A DNA stretch of 64,000 nucleotides from Pseudonocardia kujensis. Lineage in GTDB: Bacteria > Actinomycetota > Actinomycetes > Mycobacteriales > Pseudonocardiaceae. Below are positions 26,492-34,650 of the stretch, piece by piece. The stretch lies in NCBI RefSeq assembly GCF_021283305.1, contig NZ_JAJSOK010000026.1:32504-96503 (forward strand). The letters run 5' to 3'. The notes below the pieces were generated by a model. The model saw only the letters and a list, made by a program, of their open reading frames with translations. It was not told the origin of the DNA and ran no database searches. Position numbers and translations under genes: made by a program. Position 1 is the first letter of the stretch; the number at the start of each line of letters is the position of its first letter.

Positions 26492-27349
26492 CTAGTCGGC
26501 GGCGAGGCAGGTCTGCTCGATCTCGCCGATCCCTTCCACTCGGCTGACGATCCGGTCACCGGGGGTGAGGAACCGCGGCGGGGTGCGCGCGGCGCCCACC
26601 CCCGCCGGTGTCCCGGTGAAGATCACGTCCCCTGGGTGCAGCGTGCAGATGCCGGAGAGCACCGACACGAGCTCCGGCACTGACCAGATCATCTGGGATG
26701 TCCGGCTCTTCTGGACCTCCTCGCCATTGACCGCGCAGGTCAGCAGCAGGTCGTCGGGGTCGGCGAGCTCGTCCGGTGTGACCAGCCAGGGGCCGATCGG
26801 GCCGAAGCCGGGGTAGGACTTCCCGAGCGAGAACTGCGGCGCCGGGCCCGCGCTCTGGACGGTCCGTTCGGAGAAGTCCTGGCCCACCGCGAGGCCCGCG
26901 ACGGAGGACCACGCCTCGTCGACGGCCACGCCGGTAGCGGTTCTGCCGATGACGGCGACTAACTCCACCTCCCAGTCGACCGTCGGTCCCGCGAGGCGGA
27001 GCGGGCTGAAGGGCCCGGACAGCGAGGACGGGAACTTGGTGAATGTCGGCGGCACGAGCGTGCGCTCGGTGGCGAGGTTGGACTCCGCCGCGTGGTCCGC
27101 GTAGTTCAGCCCGACGGCGAACACTTGCGCCGGTCGTGGCGCCGGGTTACCGAGGCTCGCTCGGTCGAGAGCGACGACCTGGGCGTCGTCGATGTCCCCC
27201 GCCCACGCGACGAGGTCACTCCAGACCGGGTACAGGCTCGCGATGTCTGCGGAGAACCGGCCTCCACTCGCCTGCTCCACGTCCACACCCCTCAGCGGAT
27301 CGGGATCGGTCACCACGTGGGCCCTGCCTCGCACTGTCGCCAGTCGCAC
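26492..27349 (-). CDS. fumarylacetoacetate hydrolase family protein
   Basis: FAH-fold enzyme of 285 aa: hydrolase, decarboxylase or isomerase acting on acylpyruvates or 2-oxo-enoates from ring cleavage. GTG 27349 (reads MRLATVRGRAHVV) has AGGAGG 6 nt upstream. Core FAVGLNYADHAAE, TFTKFPSSLSGP, DWEVELVAVIGR with metal-binding Glu residues, LAVGQDFSERT and FTGTPAGVGAARTPPRFL. It follows the ferredoxin reductase gene by 92 bp and precedes the extradiol dioxygenase. Confidence 0.9.
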   Translation of the reverse strand: MRLATVRGRAHVVTDPDPLRGVDVEQASGGRFSADIASLYPVWSDLVAWAGDIDDAQVVALDRASLGNPAPRPAQVFAVGLNYADHAAESNLATERTLVPPTFTKFPSSLSGPFSPLRLAGPTVDWEVELVAVIGRTATGVAVDEAWSSVAGLAVGQDFSERTVQSAGPAPQFSLGKSYPGFGPIGPWLVTPDELADPDDLLLTCAVNGEEVQKSRTSQMIWSVPELVSVLSGICTLHPGDVIFTGTPAGVGAARTPPRFLTPGDRIVSRVEGIGEIEQTCLAAD

Positions 27350-27441
27350 CGGCCACCTCCTGGATGTCTCTCGTGCCCCGGCCGGCAGGCTGGGGCGATC
27401 AGTACTCTCGGAACGTCTTGCCGCCGTAGGCGACACCGTCG

Positions 27442-28617
27442 TCAGGCTGTCGACCGCTCCCGGACAAGCGCCTCTCGGTAGGGCCTGGACGGCCCTGCGG
27501 CATTCCAGGCGAGGACACCGGTCGGGGACGCGACGTCGCCGTCGTGGAAGACCGCGACGTACGCGGGCCCGCCGGGATCCCCGAACACGACGTCGACGTC
27601 GGCCGCGGACGACGTCGAGCCCCAGACCTGAATCTTGAGGTCGAACTGGTCGGTCCAGAAGAAAGGGATCGCACGGCCGGTGGCGGGTGCTCCGCAGATT
27701 GCGCGCGCCACCGCCTGGCCCTGCTCGACGGCGCTCGTACGGTGCTCGAACCGGACGTGCTGCCCGAGGTCGGGCCGGTACCAGCGCGCGACGTCCCCGA
27801 CGGCCCAGACGTGGGGTGCCGCGCGACCCTCGCTGTCGCACAGCACACCGTCGTCCACCTCGAGGGAGGTACCCGCGAGCCACTCGACGGCGGGCACCGA
27901 CCCCGCCGCGACCAGTACGAGATCTGCGGAGATCGTCGTGTCGTCGGACAGGCGAAGCAGCCAGAAGTCACGCTCGGCCACGCGCTGCGTCTGGCATACG
28001 GCTGTCCCGGTCAATACCCGGACGCCCCGGCTGCGGTGCTGGGCGACCAGCGACGACGCCGCGGCTGAGCCGAGCCGATCGGCCAGCGGATGCCGCTGCG
28101 GGTCGATCACGGTCACCGCGACCCCTCGGGCCAGAGCAGTGGCGGCGACCTCGAGGCCGAGGAAGCCCGCTCCGAGCACGACGAGGCTACGCGCCGTGCG
28201 GAGGCGCTCGCGGAGGGCCACACAGTCGTCGAGGGTGCGGAGCACGAGGGCGTCCCGGGCGAGGACGGGCAGCCGCCGGGCACGTACCCCGGTGGCGATC
28301 ACCAGCTCGTCGTACGGATACGGACGGCCGTCGACCGTGACCACGAGCCGGTCGGCGCTGTGGAGCGCCGCCGCCGTCACCCCGAGCGCCCACTCGACGT
28401 CGGCCTCGGCGATCCGGTGGGCCGAGGCCAGCTGCGCGCGCCCTGGCTCCCACTCGCCGCTGAGCACCTGCTTCGACAGGGGCGGCCGGTCGTAAGGAAG
28501 GTGGACCTCGTCGGACAGTACTGTGATCCGGCCGTCGAAGCCGAACCGTCGTAGCGCTTCGACCGTGGACCAGCCGGCCGCGCCCGCACCGACGACGACG
28601 ACCCGGGAGCGGGTCAT
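27442..28617 (-). CDS. FAD-dependent ferredoxin reductase
   Basis: NAD(P)H:ferredoxin reductase of the class I oxygenase/P450 type, 391 aa. FAD loop VVVGAGAAGWSTVEALRR at residues 6-24, the PYDRPPLSKQVLSGE block typical of rubredoxin/putidaredoxin reductases, the NAD loop VVLGAGFLGLEVAATAL near 148, and the AVGDVARW FAD segment. C-terminal dimer domain with FWTDQFDLKIQVWG. It should pass electrons to the ferredoxin at 30694 for the P450 at 30902. Start overlaps the NTF2-like stop (ATGA). Confidence 0.92.
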   Translation of the reverse strand: MTRSRVVVVGAGAAGWSTVEALRRFGFDGRITVLSDEVHLPYDRPPLSKQVLSGEWEPGRAQLASAHRIAEADVEWALGVTAAALHSADRLVVTVDGRPYPYDELVIATGVRARRLPVLARDALVLRTLDDCVALRERLRTARSLVVLGAGFLGLEVAATALARGVAVTVIDPQRHPLADRLGSAAASSLVAQHRSRGVRVLTGTAVCQTQRVAERDFWLLRLSDDTTISADLVLVAAGSVPAVEWLAGTSLEVDDGVLCDSEGRAAPHVWAVGDVARWYRPDLGQHVRFEHRTSAVEQGQAVARAICGAPATGRAIPFFWTDQFDLKIQVWGSTSSAADVDVVFGDPGGPAYVAVFHDGDVASPTGVLAWNAAGPSRPYREALVRERSTA

Positions 28618-29039
28618 GTGACCGCGCTGGCGGCGTGTCGTGCGCCGTCCGCGACGAGTTCGCCCAGCGCCGTGAGCGCACTGCTGTCGACGTACTCGTC
28701 GAGCCGGATCACGCGGCCGTCAGGTCCCAGCGTGATGTCGAAGGAGCTGTGGATGGTGAGGGCTGCCCCCGCGGCCGTCCGGAACGTCCACTCCTGAGTC
28801 TGCAGGAAACCCGTGTCCGTCACCCCGACCCGACCGACGCTGAGCGAGATGCTGCAGACCGCGCCGATGTCCACCACGGCCGTCACGAGCTCCGCGCCGG
28901 TCGACTCGACCTGGTCCGTGTTGTGCCAGAGGGTCGCAGCTGGGTCGATGACAGCCTCGAGCCGGTCTCGGTCGGCGCTCTGCAGGGCGTCCGTCAATGC
29001 CGCGGACACCCGCTCCGCCTCGGCCCGGCTCGTCGTCAT
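28614..29039 (-). CDS. NTF2-like / SnoaL-type protein
   Basis: Small cone-shaped alpha+beta protein, 141 aa. MTTSRAEAERVSAALTDALQ forms the first helix pair, then DPAATLWHNTDQ, SLSVGRVGVTDTGFLQTQEWTFRT and the closing IRLDEYVDSSALTAL. ATG 29039 overlaps the cupin stop (ATGA), so the longer open frame was rejected. Such folds act as dehydratases, isomerases or cyclases, or as ligand binders; as part of the P450 operon it may isomerise or dehydrate an intermediate. No catalytic residue can be assigned. Confidence 0.8.
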   Translation of the reverse strand: MTTSRAEAERVSAALTDALQSADRDRLEAVIDPAATLWHNTDQVESTGAELVTAVVDIGAVCSISLSVGRVGVTDTGFLQTQEWTFRTAAGAALTIHSSFDITLGPDGRVIRLDEYVDSSALTALGELVADGARHAASAVT

Positions 29040-29455
29040 GCCGTGCCCCCCGGCCACGCCTCGAAGCCGACCTCGGAGTAGTCCCCAGCCCCGGCGAACA
29101 GGTGCAGCACCACGCAGTCCGCGCCACTGAGGTTCCGGGCCTCGTGCCAGATGTGGCGGGGGACCAGGCTGGCCTGCCCCACACGGAGCTCAGTGGGGGT
29201 GCGGTGCTCGTCGTACATGGTGATCCATCCCTCCAGAGGGACGACGATCTGATCGGCGTGGAAGTGGCGATGCATGTGGTGGACGAAGCCCGCCTCGAAC
29301 CTGATCACGTCAGCGACGAGCTGCGGGGTGCCGGACGAGGCCGCGTCGAAGAGGTGCCGGTTCCACTGCTTGCCCTCCGAGCCCAGCGGCACCACCGCCA
29401 TCTCGGTGATGTCGGCGAACGTGAGGACCTTGGCGGAGGCGATGTCGGGTGGCAT
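29036..29455 (-). CDS. cupin-domain protein
   Basis: Single-domain cupin of 139 aa. Motif 1 appears as HHMHRHFHADQIVVPLEGW, rich in possible metal ligands, and motif 2 as VPRHIWHEARNL. This is the pattern of metal-dependent small-molecule enzymes such as acetylacetone-cleaving or gentisate-like cupins, or of ligand-sensing cupins. ATGA overlap with the NTF2-like gene; 71 bp after the alcohol dehydrogenase gene. Role in the pathway not determined. Confidence 0.82.
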   Translation of the reverse strand: MPPDIASAKVLTFADITEMAVVPLGSEGKQWNRHLFDAASSGTPQLVADVIRFEAGFVHHMHRHFHADQIVVPLEGWITMYDEHRTPTELRVGQASLVPRHIWHEARNLSGADCVVLHLFAGAGDYSEVGFEAWPGGTA

Positions 29456-29526
29456 GGGGAACTCTCCTTACGGTTCCGCGCGAGCGTCCGGTGACGTCGC
29501 GGGTGCGGTCGTGGGGACGGACGGGG

Positions 29527-30636
29527 TCACCGCAGCCCGATCCGGCTCACGACGAGGTCATCGGCGCGGGTGATATCGCAGGGCTCGGCGAGCGCAGGGG
29601 CGAAGAGTGTCTTGATCCGCGTGCGGCTCGCGGCGCGGCTGAGGCCCTCCCGAGCCACGTCACGAAGCGGGAACGCCGTCGGCGCGACGTCGGCCCACCC
29701 GTCCTCTCGGGTCGCGAGGACCCGCAACGCCTCGGGCAGATCACGAGAGGGGTCGAGGGACACCGAACCCCGGACGTCGAGCTCGCCGAGGGCGATGTCG
29801 CGCGCCTCGACACCGACGCCCGGCGCCTGGATCCCGACGAGGACGAGGCGCCCCCCGCGGTCACAGAGCTCGACGGCCGCCGACAGCCCCTGCGGGGTGC
29901 CGGACGTCTCGAAGACGACGTCGAAGGACCGGGCCTGCGCGGTGGACCCTTGCCGCCCCCCGAGGGGGCCGCTCGACAGGGCGGTTGCTCCGAGCCGGCG
30001 CGCAAGTGCGATCCGGTCGTCGTCGACGTCGATCGCGAACACGTCGGCGCCGCTCTCCACGGCTGCATAGACCAGGAAGGCACCTATCCCGCCGGCGCCG
30101 ACCACGGCCACCCGCCCACCCGCCGAAGGATCGCCACGGCGAAGGGCGTGGAGGGCGATCGCCATCGGCTGAGCCAGCGCAGCCGTGGACGGGCTCACCC
30201 TGAACGGAGTCGCGTCCAGACAAGCCCGTACGGGAATGGTGCAATAGGCCGCCAGTCCGCCGTTCCGGTGCATCCCGACGATGTGGTACCGCTCGCACAG
30301 GTTGGGCCGCCCGGCCGCACACTGCCTGCACCCGCCGCACGTCACACCGCCGGAGGAGGTGACGAGTGCGCCGACAGTGAGGCCGCCGTCGGCGGGGCTC
30401 TCGACAACGTAGCCCGACATCTCGTGCCCGAGGGTCACCGGACCGGTGTGGCCTGTGATCAGGTGCGGCAGCTCGGCGACGTGGGCGTTGAGCGGGCCGC
30501 TCTCGAACTCGGAGACGTCGCTGCCGCACACACCGCAGAACGCGAGCGCGACGAGCACCTCGTCCGGGCCCGGAACGGGCACGTCCACCTGTTCGACGCA
30601 CACGTTCCCGCGCCCGCGAAAGCGGGCCGCCTCCAT
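29527..30636 (-). CDS. zinc-dependent alcohol dehydrogenase (MDR superfamily)
   Basis: Medium-chain dehydrogenase, 369 aa. ATG 30636 (MEAARFRGRGNVCVEQVDVP) matches the family start better than GTG 30660. Catalytic zinc: Cys in CGVCGSD and TLGHEMSG. Structural zinc: CGGCRQCAAGRPNLC, four Cys. NAD loop VAVVGAGGIGAFLVYAA followed by the acidic residue in AIDVDDDR, so NAD+ is likely. Resembles 2,3-butanediol/threonine/sorbitol dehydrogenases. In this operon it probably oxidises the alcohol produced by the P450. Confidence 0.9.
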   Translation of the reverse strand: MEAARFRGRGNVCVEQVDVPVPGPDEVLVALAFCGVCGSDVSEFESGPLNAHVAELPHLITGHTGPVTLGHEMSGYVVESPADGGLTVGALVTSSGGVTCGGCRQCAAGRPNLCERYHIVGMHRNGGLAAYCTIPVRACLDATPFRVSPSTAALAQPMAIALHALRRGDPSAGGRVAVVGAGGIGAFLVYAAVESGADVFAIDVDDDRIALARRLGATALSSGPLGGRQGSTAQARSFDVVFETSGTPQGLSAAVELCDRGGRLVLVGIQAPGVGVEARDIALGELDVRGSVSLDPSRDLPEALRVLATREDGWADVAPTAFPLRDVAREGLSRAASRTRIKTLFAPALAEPCDITRADDLVVSRIGLR

Positions 30637-30693
30637 CCTGGGCGGGACTACCCTGGACACCAGGCTGCAATCTTGATCAGGATGACCACCACC

Positions 30694-30897
30694 TCAGACC
30701 CGAGACTGGTCGTGGACCTCGATGACGGCGGCCGGACAGGCTGCCGCGGCCTCCTCGACCTTCGCTCGCAGCTCGGCCGGCGGGGCGGCGTCGAGAACGA
30801 CGATCACCCCCTCGTCGTCGAGATCGAAGACCTCGGGGCAGACCTGGGCGCACGCTCCACTGGCAATGCACTTGTCCGCGTCGACCTGGATGTTCAT
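30694..30897 (-). CDS. 3Fe-4S-type ferredoxin for P450
   Basis: 67-aa ferredoxin: Cys10, Cys16, Cys20 (CIASGACAQVCPE) and Cys54 (ACPAAVIEV). The second position of the canonical CxxCxxC is Ser13, the pattern of 3Fe-4S (or unusual 4Fe-4S) ferredoxins that serve actinobacterial P450s. ATG 30897 lies 4 nt after the P450 stop with GGTGAG inside the P450 end. Electron route inferred: reductase (27442) to this protein to P450. Confidence 0.92.
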   Translation of the reverse strand: MNIQVDADKCIASGACAQVCPEVFDLDDEGVIVVLDAAPPAELRAKVEEAAAACPAAVIEVHDQSRV

Positions 30898-30901
30898 GAT
30901 C

Positions 30902-32179
30902 TCACCGTCGCTTGTCGTGGTAGAGGGGAACGGCCTCGGGGCCCCTGGAGATGAAGGTGCTGCCGAAGGAGAAGTCCTCGGTGGCGAGCTGCCACTCGGG
31001 TGCGCGGTCCAGGAACCGGTTGAGGAAGAGCGAGACTTCCTTGCGGGCCAGGCTGACGCCGATGCAGTTGTGGGCGCCGAACCCGAAACCGATGTTTGTC
31101 TTGTACTCGCGGAAGATGTCGAAGTCATCCGGCCGCTCCCAGCGAGATGGATCGCGGTCGGCCGAACCGTGCAGCGACCAGACCCGAGCACCGTTCGGAA
31201 TGTGGTACCCCTCGAGTTCCACGTCGCCGTGTCGGACGAGGCGGGGGAGGAACATAATGGAACCGGTGTGGCGGTTGGCCTCCTCCATCGCCTGTGGGAG
31301 CAGCTCTCGATCGTGCTCGATCGCGCGGCGCTGATCGGGGTGGCGGGCCAAGAGGATAAGCATGTTGCTCATCAGGTGCGCCGTGTTGTCCTGTGCGGCG
31401 AGGATGAGCTGTGAGATCTGCGCGACGAAGTCTGCCTCGGTGAAATGGGTGACGGCGTCGGGGTCGTCGCCTGCGCCCTGCTGGTCGGCCTCGCCGAGCG
31501 TCGACGTCGCCAGGGTGCTGATCAGGTCGTTCCCCGGGTTCCTCCGCCGCTCCCGGAGAAGCCGCCCACAGTACTCCTTAACCTCCTCCTGGGCTGCCAG
31601 GCCGTTGCGGAGAAGTTCCGCGGCAATCTCGGGATCGGCCTGTCCGTCGACGTCGGCGAGGCCGATGATCGCCGGCATCCAGGCCCGGAACCGTTCTCGA
31701 CCTTCCGGCTCCAACCCGAGCATCTCGGTGATGACTGCCGCGGGGATGTAGTGAATCGCCGCGGTCACCGGGTCGACCGTCTCGCCGTCGAGCATGCGGT
31801 CGATCACCGGGTCCACCAGCTCATGGACCGTTCGAGTCATCCAACCCGACGCGTCGTCGATCGACCCGCGGGTAAGCTGTGGGCCGAGGACGGCGCGGAT
31901 CCGGGTGTGGAAGGGCTTGCTCGTGGAGGTCAGCGTCTCCCCGCCCAGGAATCTGCGGCCGAACTCGACGTCCTGGCTGAAGCGGGCCTCGTCCCTGAGC
32001 ACCGTTCGAGCAGCGCTGTAGGTCGTAGCCATGTAGGTCTTGATGGCCGGGTTGTACACCACAGGGGCCATCTCCCGGAGGGCGTTCAGCTCGGGAAACG
32101 GGTTCTTGTTCCGCTCCGGCTCCATGAAGTTGATGCTGTACTCCGGGGGCACGCTGGTCACCGTTAACGCATTGTGCAT
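30902..32179 (-). CDS. cytochrome P450
   Basis: Soluble bacterial P450 monooxygenase, 425 aa. I-helix ILAAQDNTAHLMSN (unusual Asp-Asn-Thr in place of the common DTT/ETT), K-helix ExxR as EANR, heme loop FGFGAHNCIG with the axial Cys. The N-terminus MHNALTVTSV begins at ATG 32179, which sits inside the dyad ATTATGCACAAT and 7 nt from a -10-like TAGCGT, so a leaderless mRNA is likely. First gene of a minus-strand operon with ferredoxin, alcohol dehydrogenase, cupin, NTF2-like protein, reductase, FAA hydrolase and dioxygenase. Substrate unknown. Confidence 0.93.
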   Translation of the reverse strand: MHNALTVTSVPPEYSINFMEPERNKNPFPELNALREMAPVVYNPAIKTYMATTYSAARTVLRDEARFSQDVEFGRRFLGGETLTSTSKPFHTRIRAVLGPQLTRGSIDDASGWMTRTVHELVDPVIDRMLDGETVDPVTAAIHYIPAAVITEMLGLEPEGRERFRAWMPAIIGLADVDGQADPEIAAELLRNGLAAQEEVKEYCGRLLRERRRNPGNDLISTLATSTLGEADQQGAGDDPDAVTHFTEADFVAQISQLILAAQDNTAHLMSNMLILLARHPDQRRAIEHDRELLPQAMEEANRHTGSIMFLPRLVRHGDVELEGYHIPNGARVWSLHGSADRDPSRWERPDDFDIFREYKTNIGFGFGAHNCIGVSLARKEVSLFLNRFLDRAPEWQLATEDFSFGSTFISRGPEAVPLYHDKRR

Positions 32180-32192
32180 AATCAGGACGCTA
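32171..32192 (-). promoter_or_regulatory. leaderless promoter and operator of P450 operon
   Basis: On the minus strand: TAGCGT (32192-32187) as -10, 7 nt, then ATG 32179. The start codon lies in the imperfect dyad ATTATGCACAAT (32182-32171), whose half-sites are ATTrTG/CAyAAT. The same arrangement occurs at 34295-34316. Probable operator for the GntR/FCD protein encoded at 32366. Confidence 0.65.
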
Positions 32193-32353
32193 GCACGTGC
32201 CCGAAGTCACCGGCAATACCTCTTGATGTCATGGGAGGTGGGCGACAGACCGTGCTGTACGGGCATGCCAAGACTGCAGTCGGTGCGCCGCGAAGCCCAG
32301 GTTTGGCTGCCTGGAGCGACGTCACGCCGGTTCGTGCATCGTGCACAGCCTGG

Positions 32354-32365
32354 TAATCTGCAGGT
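32354..32365 (+). promoter_or_regulatory. -10 element of leaderless GntR gene
   Basis: TAATCT at 32354-32359 lies 6 nt before ATG 32366, with no Shine-Dalgarno sequence, so transcription should start at or next to the start codon. A TGCATCGTGCAC string at 32335-32346 just upstream recalls the TGCA core of the cluster's dyads and may allow autoregulation. Confidence 0.5.
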
Positions 32366-33052
32366 ATGGCAACAGTGGGTATGCCGGTCACCCGTGCGAG
32401 CGCGATCACGCAGGAGCTGCGGCAGCTCATCCTGTCCGGAGCGCTGGCGCCCGGTACGCGGCTGCGGCAGATGGAGATCGCCGACCGCTTCGGTGTCAGC
32501 TCCACGCCGGTGCGGGAGGCCTTCACCGCGTTGGCCCGGGAGGGGCTCGTGCGGCAGTCCACCCACCGCGGCGTGATCGTCTTCGCGCCGTCGGTGGCGG
32601 ACATCCGTGAGAACTTCGAGATCCGGATCGCTCTCGAGTCGCTCGCCGCGGAGCGTGCCGCCGAGGTCATCAGTGAGGACGCCTTGGCGGAGCTCGACGA
32701 CTTGCTGGGGCGGATGAAGATCGCCCTCGTCGAGGATCCTGACATGCATTCGGCTGAGCTCAACCCACGGTTCCATGCAGTCATCAATGGAGCGGCCAAG
32801 CGGCCACGGCTCAACGCCATGATCGAATCCTTGCGTGATGCGTCGGTGGCCTATCACACGCAGTTCGCCCAGCCGATGCTCACGGCGGAGTATGCGTGCG
32901 CCATACAGGAGGAGCACGAAGAGATCGTCGCCGCATTGCGGGCACGGTCGCCCAAGCGAGCTGCTGAAGCTGTCGCGCACCACATTCGCCACAACGAGGA
33001 GACCGTACTGGCACACCTTCGGAGTGTCGGGGCGGCCACGGACCGAGGTTGA
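32366..33052 (+). CDS. GntR-family regulator, FCD (FadR-type) subfamily
   Basis: 228-aa regulator. Winged helix at residues 8-70 (ITQELRQLILSGALAPG, IADRFGVSSTPVREAFTAL, RGVIV) and an all-helical FCD effector domain from about 80 to 215 with metal-binding His residues in NPRFHAVINGAA and AEAVAHHIRHNEE. FCD regulators usually bind a carboxylic acid and release DNA. It is divergent from the P450 operon and convergent with the LLM gene, both of which carry the same dyad at their starts, so it is the likely repressor of both. Confidence 0.9.
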   Translation: MATVGMPVTRASAITQELRQLILSGALAPGTRLRQMEIADRFGVSSTPVREAFTALAREGLVRQSTHRGVIVFAPSVADIRENFEIRIALESLAAERAAEVISEDALAELDDLLGRMKIALVEDPDMHSAELNPRFHAVINGAAKRPRLNAMIESLRDASVAYHTQFAQPMLTAEYACAIQEEHEEIVAALRARSPKRAAEAVAHHIRHNEETVLAHLRSVGAATDRG

Positions 33053-33099
33053 GACGACGAGGCCCGGGTCACCTCGGCGGCTCCCGGGCCGTCGTCGTC
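33053..33099. terminator. bidirectional terminator between convergent genes
   Basis: Stem GACGACGA-GGCCCGGG (33053-33068) with CCCGGGCC-g-TCGTCGTC (33083-33099), one bulged base, 14-nt loop. It starts right after the GntR stop and ends 22 nt before the LLM stop, so it can serve both. Confidence 0.8.
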
Positions 33100-33121
33100 C
33101 TGGAGGCCGATCGCGGGCGAG

Positions 33122-34303
33122 CTACTTGCGCAGGCCGGCCTCGCGGAGCAGTGGCATGACCTTCTCGCCGAAGTCGGCCAGCTCCTCCTTGTAGTTCAGG
33201 AAGCCCAGCATGACGCCGTCGAGCCCGGTCCCACTCATCTCTTGGAGCTGCGCGGCGACCTGCTCAGGGGTTCCGACGACGCGGGCGGCGCCCCCGCCGG
33301 CCACGAAATACCTGGCGAACTCGCCCTTCAGCGTGTCCTCGGAGAACGACGCGCTCTGAAGTCCGAGCGCCGACATCCAGTTCGCCGCGCCCTCGACGTC
33401 GGCCATCTCGACGACTCGCTCGAGATCGCGGCGGGCCTCTGCCTCGGTGTCGCGGCAGATCACGAACGCGTAGGTCAGGACCCCGATGTCGCGCTCGTAC
33501 TTCTCCCTCGCGAGCCGCTTGATGTCGGCCACGTACTTCGTGCCGGCCTCTGGTGAGGCATAGCTGGCGAAGTTGAAGTCGGCGTGGCGGGCCGCCCATT
33601 CCGCCCCGGTCGGCGACGAACCCGCGTTGAGAACGACCGGACGTGGCTGGATCGGCTTCGGGGCCGACTCCGCATTCTTGAGCGTGAAGTGCTCGCCCGC
33701 GAAGTCGAACTCCGCGGTCTCGTTCCACAGCCGGTCGACGATCTCGAGCCACTCCGAACCGAAGGCATATCGAGCCTGGTGGTCCCGCTGGGTCAGCCCG
33801 AACATGTCGAACTCCCGGGTCAGCCAGCCCATGACGACGTTCAGTCCTGCCCGGCCGCCGGAGATGTGGTCGATCGTCGTGATCATTTTGGCTGCCGCGA
33901 TGGGTGAGACGACGGGGGCGTGTACGGTCGCGAAGGTCATGATCTCCTTCGTGCTCGCCGCGATCGCGGCGGCGAAGGTCATCGGCTCGAAGTTCTCGCC
34001 CAGATAGTTGATCTTCCCTCCGGCGCCCTTCCAGCGCGCGATGGGAATGTACGCCTCCAAGCCCAACCGGTCGGCGAGCTGGGCCAGCTCCAGTTGGTGG
34101 TCCCATTCGATCCGTAACGTGGACTCAGCGGTAGAGATGGCCATCCCGCCGCTGCAGTTCATCCCGAAGACACCGAGCTTGAGCGCGTTCTCGTTATAGA
34201 GCGGCAGGGTCTGCCGCCGGAACTCTCGCAGCTCGGCGTCGCTCTCTGGCCGGTGAGCGGAGGTGCGCTGCCGACCGGCGTCTACCATTGACGCATTGTG
34301 CAT
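33122..34303 (-). CDS. LLM-class flavin-dependent monooxygenase, RutA/SfnG-like
   Basis: Luciferase-like monooxygenase, 393 aa. LKLGVFGMNCSGGMAIS is the opening strand, with FATVHAPVVSPI, HISGGRAGLNVVMGW and RPVVLNAGSSPTGAEWAARH as flavin and substrate segments. This pattern is seen in RutA (pyrimidine ring opening) and SfnG-type sulfone monooxygenases. ATG 34303 (MHNAS) is favoured as a leaderless start: TAACTT lies 7 nt upstream and the arrangement copies that of the P450 gene. ATG 34288 (MVDAGRQ) is the alternative. No flavin reductase is adjacent. Confidence 0.87.
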   Translation of the reverse strand: MHNASMVDAGRQRTSAHRPESDAELREFRRQTLPLYNENALKLGVFGMNCSGGMAISTAESTLRIEWDHQLELAQLADRLGLEAYIPIARWKGAGGKINYLGENFEPMTFAAAIAASTKEIMTFATVHAPVVSPIAAAKMITTIDHISGGRAGLNVVMGWLTREFDMFGLTQRDHQARYAFGSEWLEIVDRLWNETAEFDFAGEHFTLKNAESAPKPIQPRPVVLNAGSSPTGAEWAARHADFNFASYASPEAGTKYVADIKRLAREKYERDIGVLTYAFVICRDTEAEARRDLERVVEMADVEGAANWMSALGLQSASFSEDTLKGEFARYFVAGGGAARVVGTPEQVAAQLQEMSGTGLDGVMLGFLNYKEELADFGEKVMPLLREAGLRK

Positions 34304-34316
34304 AATCGTCAAGTTA
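34295..34316 (-). promoter_or_regulatory. leaderless promoter and operator of LLM gene
   Basis: On the minus strand: -10-like TAACTT (34316-34311), 7 nt, ATG 34303, with the dyad ATTATGCACAAT at 34306-34295. Over 31 nt this site matches the P450 site at 25 positions, including an unbroken GATTATGCACAATGCGT. TGTTCTGACTG lies just upstream at 34321-34331. Confidence 0.65.
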
Positions 34317-34558
34317 GCAGTGTTCTGACTGCCCGGCAACCCGCCCAGTGCTCGTCGGGGCTCCGCGGGAGGTCGACCTCTGTTGCAGCGTCGTGATGCC
34401 GAAGAGGGCGACCATCCGGTAGGATTACCAACTGATCAGTCAGTCTAAGGTGGAGGTCTCCGGGTCCTTCGCGCCACCGGAACCAGCCGCGTGACGGACT
34501 CAATAGCCTGCCTCGCAAGTTGGTCGACGCGCCGCCGTATCGCTGCGGTCGACCTGGC

Positions 34559-34588
34559 CGAGTCAGCTGATCTTGATCAGCTGACTCG
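34559..34588. repeat. perfect 14-bp inverted repeat in intergenic gap
   Basis: Arms CGAGTCAGCTGATC and GATCAGCTGACTCG separated by TT. It lies 62 bp after the SDR stop (minus strand) within the 347-bp gap 34304-34650. The gap also has the palindrome ACTGATCAGT (34431-34440) and no gene. The long repeat may end SDR transcription or bind a protein; the nearly loopless geometry favours a protein site. Confidence 0.6.
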
Positions 34589-34650
34589 ATCCTCGACTCA
34601 GCGATGGGACTGCTTCTGGGGTTTCGGACTCGGTGTCATGCGTCGTTCCG

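Noticed and set aside
29449..30954. 501-codon plus-strand frame
   Set aside because: Antisense to the zinc alcohol dehydrogenase and ferredoxin, both of which have complete cofactor motifs.
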